Source: Paraescarpia echinospica (taxonomy: Eukaryota; Annelida; Polychaeta; Sabellida; Siboglinidae). Taken from it: a stretch of 64,000 bases of DNA. The notes beneath the pieces are model-generated. The model was not told the origin of the DNA and did not search any database. It saw nothing but the letters and a program-made list of their open reading frames with translations. The DNA lies in the NCBI GenBank assembly GCA_020002185.1, contig CM034539.1:30521750-30585749 (forward strand), written 5' to 3'. A program made the position numbers and the translations under genes. Below are positions 12,561 to 23,404 of this stretch, one piece after another (the stretch's first letter is position 1; each line of letters opens with the position of its first letter).

Positions 12561-13342
12561 CAGAACCGTGTCATATATTGTCACAAAAAGAACACCATTG
12601 TCAGTAATACTTTAATACTGTGACTATGACGATAGTTGCACCAAAACATAATTGTTTCTAATAAACTATGAGGTGTTTTGAAGCGTTCAGTTTGTTTTGC
12701 TGTTTTCTCAGAATTCTGTTTTTATTCAATACATAAATTTCACGCAGATCTCGAGAGAAAACGGTAAGACATATCAACTCCAAATTTGGAGTACAAATAC
12801 TTCAAGACATGCCCTACAAAAATGTCGGGAGGGATTCTGTACATCTGTCCATGTTTTCATTTTACCTCCCTGCACATTCAATGCATCCTACCTAAATAAT
12901 CGGAAATTATGTCTAGTTTTCAAAAAAATTATTTTTTATATCAACAAGTAAAAGAATAACAATTCCTTCTGACATTGTGTAGATACATGTATTTACTATA
13001 CTGTTTTGAATGTTGTAGCACAATGTATTGTTTCTGGGGATTTGCATGAAAATTGGTTTAGAATGGATCACCAACAAAAATGGCTGCCATTTCCATTGCA
13101 ACCACCTGTCCAAAAAATTCTACCTGTTATATCCATCTTGACCCACAAAGATCATTTCCACCAAGTTTCAGTTCTCTACCATTAAAATTAAAGAAAAAAG
13201 TTTGCCGCAGCACATGTCCCCTTAAATCAGAGCCGAGTGGATCTTGGCACCTCGGAGAAGATGCATTTACAATACTGAACATTTAATGTTTTTACTTTAT
13301 TGATATCTGTAATACAGAGAGGATATCAAGGAATCAATCTTA

Positions 13343-13412
13343 TGTCCAAAAGTTGTCTCTTCAAATGTTACGTTAGCATTTGCCAGATCTGTAGGATTGC
13401 TGCAGTTGACAA
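13343..13412 (-). pseudogene. Truncated type-A CCP exon (remnant 2)
   Basis: Same truncation point, same surviving first half and same loss of donor as the remnant at 10466-10535. The deletion therefore happened before the ~2.9-kb unit was duplicated. Confidence 0.8.
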
Positions 13413-13676
13413 CTGTAGAAAAATACATCAACCCGATTAAAGTAATCATAATTAACAACATTTAGGTAGCACTGCATATCTGCAAACTCATTCCTAGGTA
13501 ACTAAAATACAACAGTAACTTATGTATAATAACAACTGATGTAGCCAGTACGTCACAGTTTGCCTACGTCACAATCACAATTTTACACGTGACCTCCGTC
13601 AAGCTTTGCCTTTACAACAATGTTAATAACGGTTATATATGTGAATTAAATTACAATTGCAGCGTGACATCTCATA

Positions 13677-13771
13677 TATCAAACATAACCACAAACATAA
13701 CCACAAACATAACCACAAACATAACCACAAACATAACCACAAACATAACCACAAACATAACCACAAACAGT
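13677..13771. repeat. 12-bp satellite, 7 copies
   Basis: Counterpart of 10,800-10,882 with one more unit. Confidence 0.92.
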
Positions 13772-13952
13772 TGCCACTTCAAAAAACTTTGCCTTATGTT
13801 TTTGTGAAAAAGAAATACCTCTGGGGCTGGAATTTCAACAAAATATGCAACAAAATGCACGAACCCACCACGTGTTCAGCATCCATTTTTGATGGCTTGA
13901 CAGAGGTTTTGCTAGGCAACAGGTCACGTGACGGATAGTCAATCGTCCTAAC

Positions 13953-14135
13953 CTTCACATGTCTCGTTGGGCCCCGTCCAGTTTCCACAGTCGCTGCATG
14001 ATGTCACGAGAAAACTGGCCCCATTTGGGAACTTGAACCCAACTTCACACGTGTAGTTGGCAGTCTCTTCAAATGTTGTCCGATTGTAAGACATTGAGGC
14101 ATTTTTCTTGTCAGTCGGTTTCTCGCAGTCAACCA
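13953..14135 (-). CDS. CCP/sushi exon, type B with a fifth cysteine
   Basis: Appears identical in translation to 11,064-11,246, offset 2889 bases, including the SDCGNW change (13987-13989). Phase 1-1, same borders. The whole surrounding unit is nearly identical as well, so the copies are young or kept alike by gene conversion. Confidence 0.87.
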
Positions 14136-14589
14136 CTGTCAACAGAAAAATAATTTAATCAAATCACTTAATGAATCAACTGACTACTGACTACTAAACT
14201 ATTAAAATAACAAGCATAAGTGTAACAACATTGACATGCAGCATTCAAAATAATGCCTATAAATGTCAATGTATATGTGTGTGCGTGACGACATATATGT
14301 GTGACTGCGTGTGTGATGGTATTCGTGGTTTGTGTGTGTTCAGCGTGTTTGTATGTGTGGGATTGTGTTTTTAGTTGTGTATGTGTGGTGTGTGTGTGTA
14401 TGTATGCATAATATACAAATGTGTGTAGACTTGTGATTGTATACAGATTCATGAGTGCATATAAGTGCACATATGTGTGTGAATGACGTGTATGAATCTA
14501 CTGTATCTATAATTATGGTGTTTTTGCATTACTGATATCTCGTAAAGAGGGCGTACCAAGGAATCAATATTATGAATGCAAACACAGAC

Positions 14590-14769
14590 CTTGACAAGAG
14601 TCGTTCAGGCGTGTCCAGTTTCCAGTGTCCTCACATGTTGTGACAATTTGACGTTGATCTCTGTTGAACCAGCGACCTCTATCACACGTGTAATTTGCAG
14701 CGTGTCCATATGTAGTCTTTTTGTACGTTATGTTGGCATTCGCTAGATTTGGTGGATTGCCACAGTAAA
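14590..14769 (-). CDS. CCP/sushi exon, type A'
   Basis: Copy of 11,701-11,880 with no amino-acid difference that I can see. Length 180 bases, phase 1-1, acceptor CCTACAG and donor CAAG/GTCTG. Confidence 0.87.
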
Positions 14770-14884
14770 CTGTAGGAAAATACATCAACCCAATTAATGT
14801 ATTCAAAACTGTTACATATGCCAACAAAACAAATCATGAATTAGTGTATCACATTTTATAACAGTACAATACAACATTTCATTT

Positions 14885-15455
14885 CGTATACAGTGCAACG
14901 CGCTTATAACGAACTACTTAGTGGATAGCTAACAAGTTTGTTCTATCCGTGAATTTGTTACATGCGTGTACGCGTTTACCTGCTAGGTGACAGTGTTGTG
15001 GAGCTACGGTAACTACCACTTCTTGTACATCACACACAGAATGACACAAGTTAATCTGCTTTGAAGAAGTCCTCCATTTCCGTTTGTTTGCTGTTAGCTA
15101 GGACACCAGACAAAAGGAAATTGTCAAGCCAGTCACAGTGAGCTGCAGCATCGTCTGACTGCATAGCCCTGTTACGAATGATTTCCCTCATTGCCCTAAT
15201 TACTTTGGCACTGGTGCTCTTCGCGGCCAGGGCATGGCTTCCGGGTCACAGGCGGGAAGTATTTGCGAACAACCGATTGTCAGTTGAACAGAAATTCATT
15301 ATACGGCAAATTTTTTTCAAGAAAAGGTGTTCGTAATAACCGTGAATTCGTTATACCCGTGTCAGACCTGCCTACCCCAAAATCTTCCTGTCAGTAATCC
15401 ATCTTCCCATTTACACTGATTTTCAGGAATATAGACCTGCTGTCAGTAATAGTTC
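14885..15455. mobile_element. Probable pogo/Tigger-like remnant, unit 3
   Basis: Same truncated form as the copy at 11,995, with slightly different substitutions (CGCGCTTATAACGAAC start as in the first copy). Confidence 0.45.
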
Positions 15456-16236
15456 AGAACCGTGTCATATATTGTCACAAAAAGAACACCATTGTCAGTA
15501 ATACTTTAATACTGTGACTATGACGATAGTTGCACCAAAACATAATTGTTTCTAATAAACTATGAGGTGTTTTGAAGCGTTCAGTTTGTTTTGCTGTTTT
15601 CTCAGAATTCTGTCTTTATTCAATACATAAATTTCACGCAGATCTCGAGAGAAAACGGTAAGACATATCAACTCCAAATTTGGAGTACAAATACTTCAAG
15701 ACATGCCCTACAAAAATGTCGGGAGGGATTCTGTACATCTGTCCATGTTTTCATTTTACCTCCCTGCACATTCAATGCATCCTACCTAAATAATCGGAAA
15801 TTATGTCTAGTTTTCAAAAAAATTATTTTTTATATCAACAAGTAAAAGAATAACAATTCCTTCTGACATTGTGTAGATACATGTATTTACTATACTGTTT
15901 TGAATGTTGTAGCACAATGTATTGTTTCTGGGGATTTGCATGAAAATTGGTTTAGAATGGATCACCAACAAAAATGGCTGCCATTTCCATTGCAACCACC
16001 TGTCCAAAAAATTCTACCTGTTATATCCATCTTGACCCACAAAGATCATTTCCACCAAGTTTCAGTTCTCTACCATTAAAATTAAAGAAAAAAGTTTGCC
16101 GCAGCACATGTCCCCTTAAATCAGAGCCGAGTGGATCTTGGCACCTCGGAGAAGATGCATTTACAATACTGAACATTTAATGTTTTTACTTTATTGATAT
16201 CTGTAATACAGAGAGGATATCAAGGAATCAATCTTA

Positions 16237-16306
16237 TGTCCAAAAGTTGTCTCTTCAAATGTTACGTTAGCATTTGCCAGATCTGTAGGATTGCTGCAGT
16301 TGACAA
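16237..16306 (-). pseudogene. Truncated type-A CCP exon (remnant 3)
   Basis: Third copy of the truncated A exon, with the same break and no donor. It lies between the A' exon of its unit and the B exon at 16,835-17,017. Confidence 0.8.
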
Positions 16307-16570
16307 CTGTAGAAAAATACATCAACCCGATTAAAGTAATCATAATTAACAACATTTAGGTAGCACTGCATATCTGCAAACTCATTCCTAGGTAACTAAA
16401 ATACAACAGTAACTTATGTATAATAACAACTGATGTAGCCAGTACGTCACAGTTTGCCTATGTCACAATCACAATTTTACACGTGACCTCCGTCAAGCTT
16501 TGCCTTTACAACAATGTTAATAACGGTTATATATGTGAATTAAATTACAATTGCAGCGTGACATCTCATA

Positions 16571-16653
16571 TATCAAACATAACCACAAACATAACCACAA
16601 ACATAACCACAAACATAACCACAAACATAACCACAAACATAACCACAAACAGT
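16571..16653. repeat. 12-bp satellite, 6 copies
   Basis: Third counterpart; copy number as in the first. Confidence 0.92.
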
Positions 16654-16834
16654 TGCCACTTCAAAAAACTTTGCCTTATGTTTTTGTGAAAAAGAAATAC
16701 CTCTGGGGCTGGAATTTCAACAAAATATGCAACAAAATGCACGAACCCACCACGTGTTCAGCATCCATTTTTGATTGCTTGACGGAGGTTTTGCTAGGCA
16801 ACAGGTCACGTGACGGATAGTCAATCGTCCTAAC

Positions 16835-17017
16835 CTTCACATGTCTCGTTGGACCCCGTCCAGTTTCCAGAGTCGCTGCATGATGTCACGAGAAAACTGG
16901 CCCCATTTGGGAACTTGAACCCAACTTCACACGTGTAGTTGGCAGTCTCTTCAAATGTTGTCCCATTGTAAGATATTGTAGCATTTCTCTTGTCAGTTGG
17001 TTCCTCACAGTCAATCA
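16835..17017 (-). CDS. CCP/sushi exon, type B (founder-like copy)
   Basis: Type-B sushi exon, phase 1-1, acceptor TTTACAG, donor GAAG/GTTAGG. Cysteines lie in IDCEEPTDKRN, NYTCEVGFKF, VTSCSDSGNW and ETCEG. It has the ordinary four cysteines. It combines features of the left-end B exons (EEPTD, ATISYNG) with the CEVGFKF of the middle copies. Confidence 0.87.
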
Positions 17018-17636
17018 CTGTAAACAGAAAGTTTTATGATATAACTTTATCATTTAAATAAACTGTCCTAGTATTAATATGCATCACTACTTAAGCAGAA
17101 AAGGTTGTACAAATGTCATTATTTGCCACGATAAAATGTTTGGTTGGTCAGGTTGACAAAACTGTCCATGAGTACCTGACTAAATGTTCAAACACAAACA
17201 ACTTTTATCTCCTTCCCGTCATCATCAGCTTGTTGCAAAGAAGAGATAATGGCTGTGCTGTACTCAGCCATATCAAAATAATTTTGTCTCCTTCGTAGGA
17301 CCGCATTTCTTAATTGTAACGACAGTTCATACAACAAATAATATTATTTTATGTCAGTCTTTTAATTGACGTACATGATTGGCAAAAAATTCTAAGTTTA
17401 CAAAATTGACTCGTAACATGCTGGTGATGCTACATGTAAATATGTACCATGAGTCATTAATTTTAAATTTATTACAAAAAAGTACTGTCAGATTATACAT
17501 AGACTATATGCAAATCTATATTACAGATATACAGCAGGGGTGTTAATCTACTAGATATGTAGTGTTTGTTGCATTACCAATATCTGTAATACAGAGGATA
17601 TATCGAGGAATCAATCTTATTATTGCAAGCACAGAC
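17018..17636. other. Intron without recognised genes
   Basis: AT-rich single-copy intron between the B exon at 16,835 and the diverged A exon at 17,637. A 61-codon plus-strand frame at 17,113 shows no recognisable features. Confidence 0.6.
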
Positions 17637-17819
17637 CTTTGCATGTCTCCTCCATGTGTGTCCACTTTCCAGTGTCCTCACATGTTATGACAATTTTATG
17701 ATGATCTCTGTTGAACCAGCGACCTCTACCACATGTGTACTCTGCAGTGTATCTCAATGTTGTTTTTTCGTACGTTAATGTACCATTCGCTAGAGCTGGT
17801 GGTTTGCTGCAGTTAACAT
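17637..17819 (-). CDS. CCP/sushi exon, diverged type A
   Basis: Sushi exon, 183 bases, phase 1-1, acceptor TGTACAG, donor AAAG/GTCTG. Cysteines lie in VNCSKPPALAN, EYTCGRGRWF, VITCEDTGKW and ETCKG. It is the most diverged A-type module (TLTYEKTTLRYTAEY) and lies outside the tandem units. It may be the single-copy ancestor or an early duplicate. Confidence 0.87.
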
Positions 17820-18234
17820 CTGTACACAAAAATATCAACTTAATTAAAATAATTATAATTCATAGCAGATAAAAACATAAGCACAACAAATTGCATTGGA
17901 TTACTCAATTAAGATAGTATTATGTCAATTACATTTCAAAATAGACTACATCTGTATAGTATAGTTGCCAATACGCAATTTTGTATATTAAAATAGGATC
18001 ATACATTATATTTATAGATACAAAACTGCAAATTGTATATGACCCCACATCCAGAGATGCAAAAATAAATAAAAAATCTCTTCTAATATATATATAAATA
18101 TATATATATAAATAATGTATATATATATATATAATGTATATATATATATATAATGTATATATATTTATGCAAGCACCAACACAAGTCATGAATAGTGATG
18201 AAATAAGGCCAAATGAATGACGTTTATTAAAGAT

Positions 18235-18275
<41 letters not shown>

Positions 18276-18796
18276 GTGCTGAACACATAGGGTATATTTT
18301 GATGAAATTCTGGCCCCAAATGTATTTGGCCCATGCGATCAGTGCAAAACTTTAAAAAAAAATTATTTCCGTCACTAGCAACTGACAGGGGAACGCAAGG
18401 TATCATTGGAAAGCTGAATGGTTCTTCTTCCTGTGACATTATTATCAATGAGACGTTTATCATGTCATGATTCAGTAATAGCTTATCACAACCAAGCTTT
18501 CAAATGTAGTAGTAGATGCTCAAAGATGGCCGATTTTACTACTTATGCTAACATATGGTAACATGGTTAGTGTGGCAAAGCTTCATAGAGGTTAAATGCA
18601 TAATTTTTATTGTGACGTACGCAAACTTTCTAACTGTTCACAATGTTCTGCATTTATTCTCCAGTTGTTCTGAATTACATAAATTGACATCAAACATACT
18701 TTTCATCACATCCTTAATCATGTATTTTATTGAACAATGTCGCATTAACTCAGAATTTTTGAATAACGATTGGAAGAACAAGAAAATTCACCCTAC
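17820..18796. other. Intron with AT microsatellites and repeat-unit homology
   Basis: Holds interrupted (TA)n tracts at 18,085-18,172 and a pure tract at 18,236-18,272. From about 18,360 to 18,782 it matches sequence inside the 2.55-kb units. No gene is seen. Confidence 0.7.
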
Positions 18797-18979
18797 CTGT
18801 ACAGTACCCTTGGATGTCTGTCCAACTTGCTAAACCCTCGCATGTACTAACTGCTGAGAGCGCACCAGTGGGGAAGACTGTACCAAGACGGCAGGTGTAA
18901 TTGGCAATATCACCAAGGTCCATTCCACTGAGATCTGTGTCAGCATTGTGTACCTTATTAGGGTAGTTGCAGGAGATTC
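18797..18979 (-). CDS. CCP/sushi exon, type C (first CCP after propeller I)
   Basis: Sushi exon with acceptor GCATCAG and donor ACAG/GTAGGG, phase 1-1. Cysteines lie in ISCNYPNKV, NYTCRLGTVF, VSTCEGLASW and GYCTG. The core DLGDIANYTC is shared with the CCP exons at 29,883, 45,795 and 48,444, so these form a separate type that always follows the last propeller exon. It joins in frame to the propeller exon at 20,444-20,532. Confidence 0.87.
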
Positions 18980-19805
18980 CTGATGCAAACAACACAGTCA
19001 GTGTCACACTAATATACCAATACATGCACAAGGATATCTGACTTCAGTGACTGTTGTTCAGGTTTGAGCATTTTTTAAGACGCCTTGAAAACAGCTCATA
19101 CCTAAAGTCCCATCTCACAGTCGTTGCTTCAAACTTCCAAGCCCAAACCATCTTATCTGACAGAGGAGCATTCTAACTAATGATTCGTGACAATTGCATG
19201 ACCACACATACAGTTGTTAGCTCAGAATAATTTTCAAGGATGCATGTCCCTCTGTCACACTAGAAATGTTCATTGTTGTGGTACTACAAAAGCAAACGAG
19301 CCGACATTCAACTATCATGAACTATTCATTTAACTAATTAGTACTCCAAATTTGGCTAAGATATGTTCAGAATTAACAGGGATATGGCGTATGGCTGTTT
19401 TCGGGTAGTGGCTACTGTTGCATATTTTACTGATTTAGCTCAAATAGAAACATGAATGACCAACAAGAAGACTAAGTGAGAGGCGACTGAAGTTTCGAGG
19501 GCAGGTGCCACAGAAGAAACCTCAGAGTAAGTTGGGACAAGCAAGTGACCAATAAGGAATTCTCTCAACGCAACAACAAATAAATCAATGAGTAAAACAA
19601 AGAATAACATAAAAACGAACATTTTAAATAGTCATTTTGAAATAGACACCACCTGGAAAACTGGGTGGTAGGTACATGGAGAACCGTGGAAGAAGAAGAA
19701 GTACGGCTGATCTGGATGGTGTGGAATGAGCTTAGCTCTGCCAACACCATGCTGGAAGAGAATAGTTGGAGCCTTATGCTTCAAAGGATATCATGGATTG
19801 AGTCA

Positions 19806-20057
19806 GAGAGGGGAAGAGAGGGAGGGAGGGAGGGAGGGAGGGAGGGAGACAGAGAATGACAGAGAGCTGAGAGAGATGAGAGTGGGGAGAGATGAAAGAG
19901 AGAAAAAAGACAGGAGAGACAGCAGAGAGAGAGAGGAGATAGATGACAGAGAGGAGAAAAATGAGATAGGAAGGAGAGGAGAGGTGAGAGATAGGAGAGG
20001 AGAGGAAGGAGCGAGGACATAGAGAGAGGAGATAGAGAGCCAGGGACAGAGAGAGTA
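19806..20057. repeat. Polypurine (GGGA/GAGA) tract
   Basis: About 250 bases almost entirely A and G on the plus strand, starting with (GGGA)n. Such polypurine-polypyrimidine DNA can form triplex (H-DNA). The Arg/Glu and Ser/Leu-rich frames across it are artefacts. Confidence 0.85.
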
Positions 20058-20443
20058 GTGTATGTAATTAGTTAAACACTTTTTAAATTTAATAAATACG
20101 AATACATTTAAATACAATACTAAACATAGATACAGTGATGCAGATATGACAGAGTAATGATTTATTGTAATTAATCAGTATGCAAATCCACACAACTTCT
20201 TGAGGCAGCTACCGCTAAGGAAGATTGCTGATAACAGTCAAAATGTGACGGAAAATAAGGTAAACTGACTGTAAATCCGTAAAATATTACTCACTGAAAC
20301 CATCAAGTCTGATGAACCTCTTTACTCGTAAGGTGAGAGATGTCATCAAAACAGAGGGCACTTACGTCTGCACCCTAGGGACACAATAGAATCTAAGATG
20401 GAAGAGGGGTCTGAGCCAAGGTTTCTCAGTAGAAAACACTCAC

Positions 20444-20532
20444 CTGACATCACAGTTATATCCTTTACATCAACTGCCTGACTCATTGCAATGCTTATAT
20501 TGTGTGTTCCATCTCGCTGAACACAATAAACA
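20444..20532 (-). CDS. YWTD-like propeller I, exon 6 (last)
   Basis: 89-base exon, acceptor TTTTTCAG, donor TCAG/GTGAGT, phase 2 to 1. It reads VYCVQRDGTHNIS then AVDVKDITVMS. The xVxRDGTxxxI strand followed by a DIxV strand is the closing part of an LDL-receptor class B (YWTD) blade. The donor phase matches the sushi exon at 18,797-18,979. No hydrophobic segment is present. Confidence 0.75.
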
Positions 20533-20929
20533 CTGAAAAAGAATGCATGCCATAAATTTATTTGCCGTTTCAGAGTTTATACAACTTGCACGTTTCTTTG
20601 TCTGGTAGTTGCGTACCGTCAAACTTTAATCTCATGTTTCATTTATAGTTGATCTCATGTTCTCAATTCAGTATGTAATAACATATGGGATGTTATTTCA
20701 GGTGTTCTAAATTTGGCCTGTATTAATAAAATGGTAAACTATATTATACGAAGCCCCTGTGCACCAATCCCCTGCCCTCTCACATATTTTCTAACCCTCT
20801 TGCTTTTGATGTCATTAAATTGATTTTGCCAATATACATTTTTGTGTGCCTTGCCGAGTTACAACAGCATTCCATAGGGAGAAAAAGCAGCCCCGAATCC
20901 TTCCCCAGATGCGTTCTATCCCACTATGT

Positions 20930-22188
20930 GCAGGATATATAAAGTGGCACCACATGGTGCACTAGGAACACCGTAGTAGCTGTGTGCAACATCAGGATAT
21001 ATAGTGGCACCACATGGTGCACTAGGAACACCGTAGTAGCTGTGTGCAACATCAGGATATATAGTGGCACCACATGGTGCACTAGGAACACCGTAGTAGC
21101 TGTGTGCAACATCAGGATATATAGTGGCACCACATGGTGCACTAGGAACACCGTAGTAGCTGTGTGCAACATCAGGATATATAGTGGCACCACATGGTGC
21201 ACTAGGAACACCGTAGTAGCTGTGTGCAACATCAGGATATATAGTGGCACCACATGGTGCATTAGGAACACTGTAGTAGGTGTGTGCAACATCAGGATAT
21301 ATAGTGGCACCACATGGTGCACTAGGAACACCGTAGTAGCTGTGTGCAACATCAGGATATATAGTGGCACCACATGGTGCACTAGAAACACCGTAGTAGC
21401 TGTGTGCAACATCAGGATATATAGTGGCAGGTGACAAGGAACTAGGAACACCGTAGTAGCTGCACCACATGTGCAACATTAGGAACACCTTCAGTATGGT
21501 GTGTGTGCAACCGTAGGATATATAGTGGCAACACATGGATATATGTGGCAGGGTACCGTAGAACAGGTTATTAGGTTGAGTGTGCACATCAGGATATATA
21601 GTGGCCACGTATGTTGTGAACATTCACCGTATTAGCTGTGTGCATCATCAGGATATATAGTGGCAGCCACATGGCACCTAGAACACGGTGTAGTATATTA
21701 GTGAACATGCAACATATAGCAGGTGTATATCAACATCATGGGATATCATGGTGGCAGGAACACATCTAGGAACACCTATTAGTATTATTGTGTATTGCAA
21801 CATCAGATATATAGTGGTAACCCACATGGTGCATTAGGAACACCGTGAGTAGGTGGTGTGCAACATCAGGAACATATAGGATATATAATTGTGGCACCAC
21901 ATGTGTGTTTCCCACTTATAGCTGTGTGCAACATCAGGATATATAGTGGCACCACATGGTGCACTAGGAACACCGTAGTAGCTGTGTGCAACATCAGGAT
22001 ATATAGTGGCACCACATGGTGCATTAGGAACACCGTAGTAGGTGTGTGTGCAACATCAGGATATATAGTGGCACCACATGGTGCACTAGGAACACCATAG
22101 TAGCTGTGTGCAACATCAGGATATATAGTGGCACCACATGGTGCATTAGGAACACCGTAGTAGGTGTGTGTGCAACATCAGGCTGTTT
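20930..22188. repeat. 60-bp minisatellite, copy I
   Basis: Unit of exactly 60 bases (CAGGATATATAGTGGCACCA start, CACCGTAGTAGCTGTGTGCA end). About nine near-perfect units span 20,930-21,475, a scrambled stretch follows to about 21,910, and four to five good units end the array. Each unit holds the near-palindrome GCACCACATGGTGC. The unit length is a multiple of 3, so long false frames run on both strands. Confidence 0.93.
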
Positions 22189-22285
22189 TGATATTACCGT
22201 AATGACTGTATATATTTGTATGTACACCTAAAATAATGCTATTCTCAGCTGTTCCAAGGAACGGTTAATTTGTAATGTATTTTCC

Positions 22286-22702
22286 ATAAAAACCTGTCTA
22301 AGTCGGATTATGTAAGTCAGATCTTCGCCTAACCCAGATTTACTAGGTCGGTTTACTTGATCTGAGGTAATGTTTTTTCTCGCTTACGTCAGATCGCAGT
22401 ATTCGATAAAAACACTTGGTTGTTTCGAGAACAAATACAAGATGAACTATAAAACATGAAAAAGCAAAGGACCAAAGACTTACGTAGAGCAAGATGACTG
22501 ACTTTTACAAACATCAACATCTGTAGAATTGCCGTCGTATCCAGAACGTTTAGGCATCATTCACAGGTGCCTAAGAGCTTTTAGTGGGCTGCCTTTGGGG
22601 TAAACGCTAGAATATATTATCCTCAGTTAAGTTGGATTTTAGCATAACTCGGATTAAGTCTCTCAGTCCAACTGAATCCGACTTAGGCGAGGTTTGTACT
22701 AG
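22286..22702. mobile_element. MITE-like element with ACCTNGCCTAAGTCGGA-type ends
   Basis: Ends read AAAACCTGTCTAAGTCGGAT and, reverse-complemented, CAAACCTCGCCTAAGTCGGA, an imperfect terminal inverted repeat of about 25 bases. Short copies of the same motif occur inside. No coding sequence. Ends of this sort resemble pogo-like MITEs. Confidence 0.6.
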
Positions 22703-22769
22703 TCATGCTGCCAGCATTTACACAATCTTCTCACAGACCTCTTTACGACAGTACTATGTAATGCTTTAC

Positions 22770-22890
22770 CCTTTATTAGTGTTACTGTAGAACACTGTGT
22801 CATCTCTTATGTGGATAGCCGTGGCAGCTGTGTTGTAGACCACCTTACGGTTCTCACCATCATAGTCTGCACACTCTATTCCTGTGGCCG
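22770..22890 (-). CDS. YWTD-like propeller I, exon 5
   Basis: Reads GIECADYDGENRKVVYNT and then AIHIRDDTVFYSNTNK, the classic order of a class B repeat: IE-A-x-DG-x-xRKVV strand, then Ala-Ile strand, then a degenerate YWTD motif (FYSN). The donor is AAAGG/GTAAAG, phase 2. Two acceptors nine bases apart are possible, CCCTCAG (used here) or CCACAG (exon start 22,881). Both keep phase 1 with the preceding exon. Confidence 0.75.
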
Positions 22891-22978
22891 CTGAGGGAAG
22901 TTACAAACACATTTCAACAATTCAGTAATTTTGTGTCATACGTAAGATAAAGTAGACATTGCGTGTACTACACAGTTC

Positions 22979-23092
22979 ATAATATACATATATATACTTA
23001 TATATATATATATACACACACATATATATGCACATATATATACATATATATATATACACACACATATACATGTATATGTATATATAAATACT
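22979..23092. repeat. (TA)n/(CA)n microsatellite
   Basis: Interrupted TATA and CACA runs in the intron upstream of propeller I exon 5; the counterpart is at 36,053-36,162. Confidence 0.9.
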
Positions 23093-23404
23093 CCTAACAG
23101 AAGCATATGCAAATGAAATATGCATAAGGCACTGCATTAGGCAAATCATTGTTTTTAAGCAGACCAAAGCAGGTCTGCTTAAACTTTTGACCCCTGGTTG
23201 CATGGATACCTTTTATTTAAAAATTCAAACTGTTAGCATACACAGTATAACCAGTCATATAATTATATCAGTAATTATTTCCATGAAAAACAATTATTTT
23301 GGTGATTTGGAGAATGAAAATAGGATGTGACTCAGGATATATTAAAAAGGGCCAAAACCACATCCCAGAAAAAAACCCTGCTAATAACAGTATAGAACAA
23401 GTTC

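Larger units (their letters stand above)
7784..16834. repeat. Tandem array of ~2.9-kb units (A' + B + broken A exons)
   Basis: Units start at the B exons: 7784, 11064 and 13953, with a final B exon at 16835. The second and third are 2889 and 2882 bases long and nearly identical; the first is 3280 bases and more diverged. Apart from exons, each holds a GT-rich stretch, a DNA-transposon remnant, a conserved 500-base intron segment with no gene, the exon remnant and a 12-bp satellite. Confidence 0.85.

Noticed and set aside
19726..20117. Arg/Glu-rich plus frame and Ser/Leu/Pro-rich minus frames
   Set aside because: They come from the polypurine tract, as do the frames at 31,305-31,808.
20916..21623. 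235-codon minus frame and 150-175-codon frames of repeated YYGVPSAPCGATIYPDVAHS type
   Set aside because: They lie wholly in the 60-bp minisatellite. A unit length divisible by 3 keeps several frames open on both strands, with no preference for one frame or synonymous change.
20930..22188. CRISPR-like array
   Set aside because: The 60-base units are contiguous with no variable spacers, and the context is eukaryotic introns.
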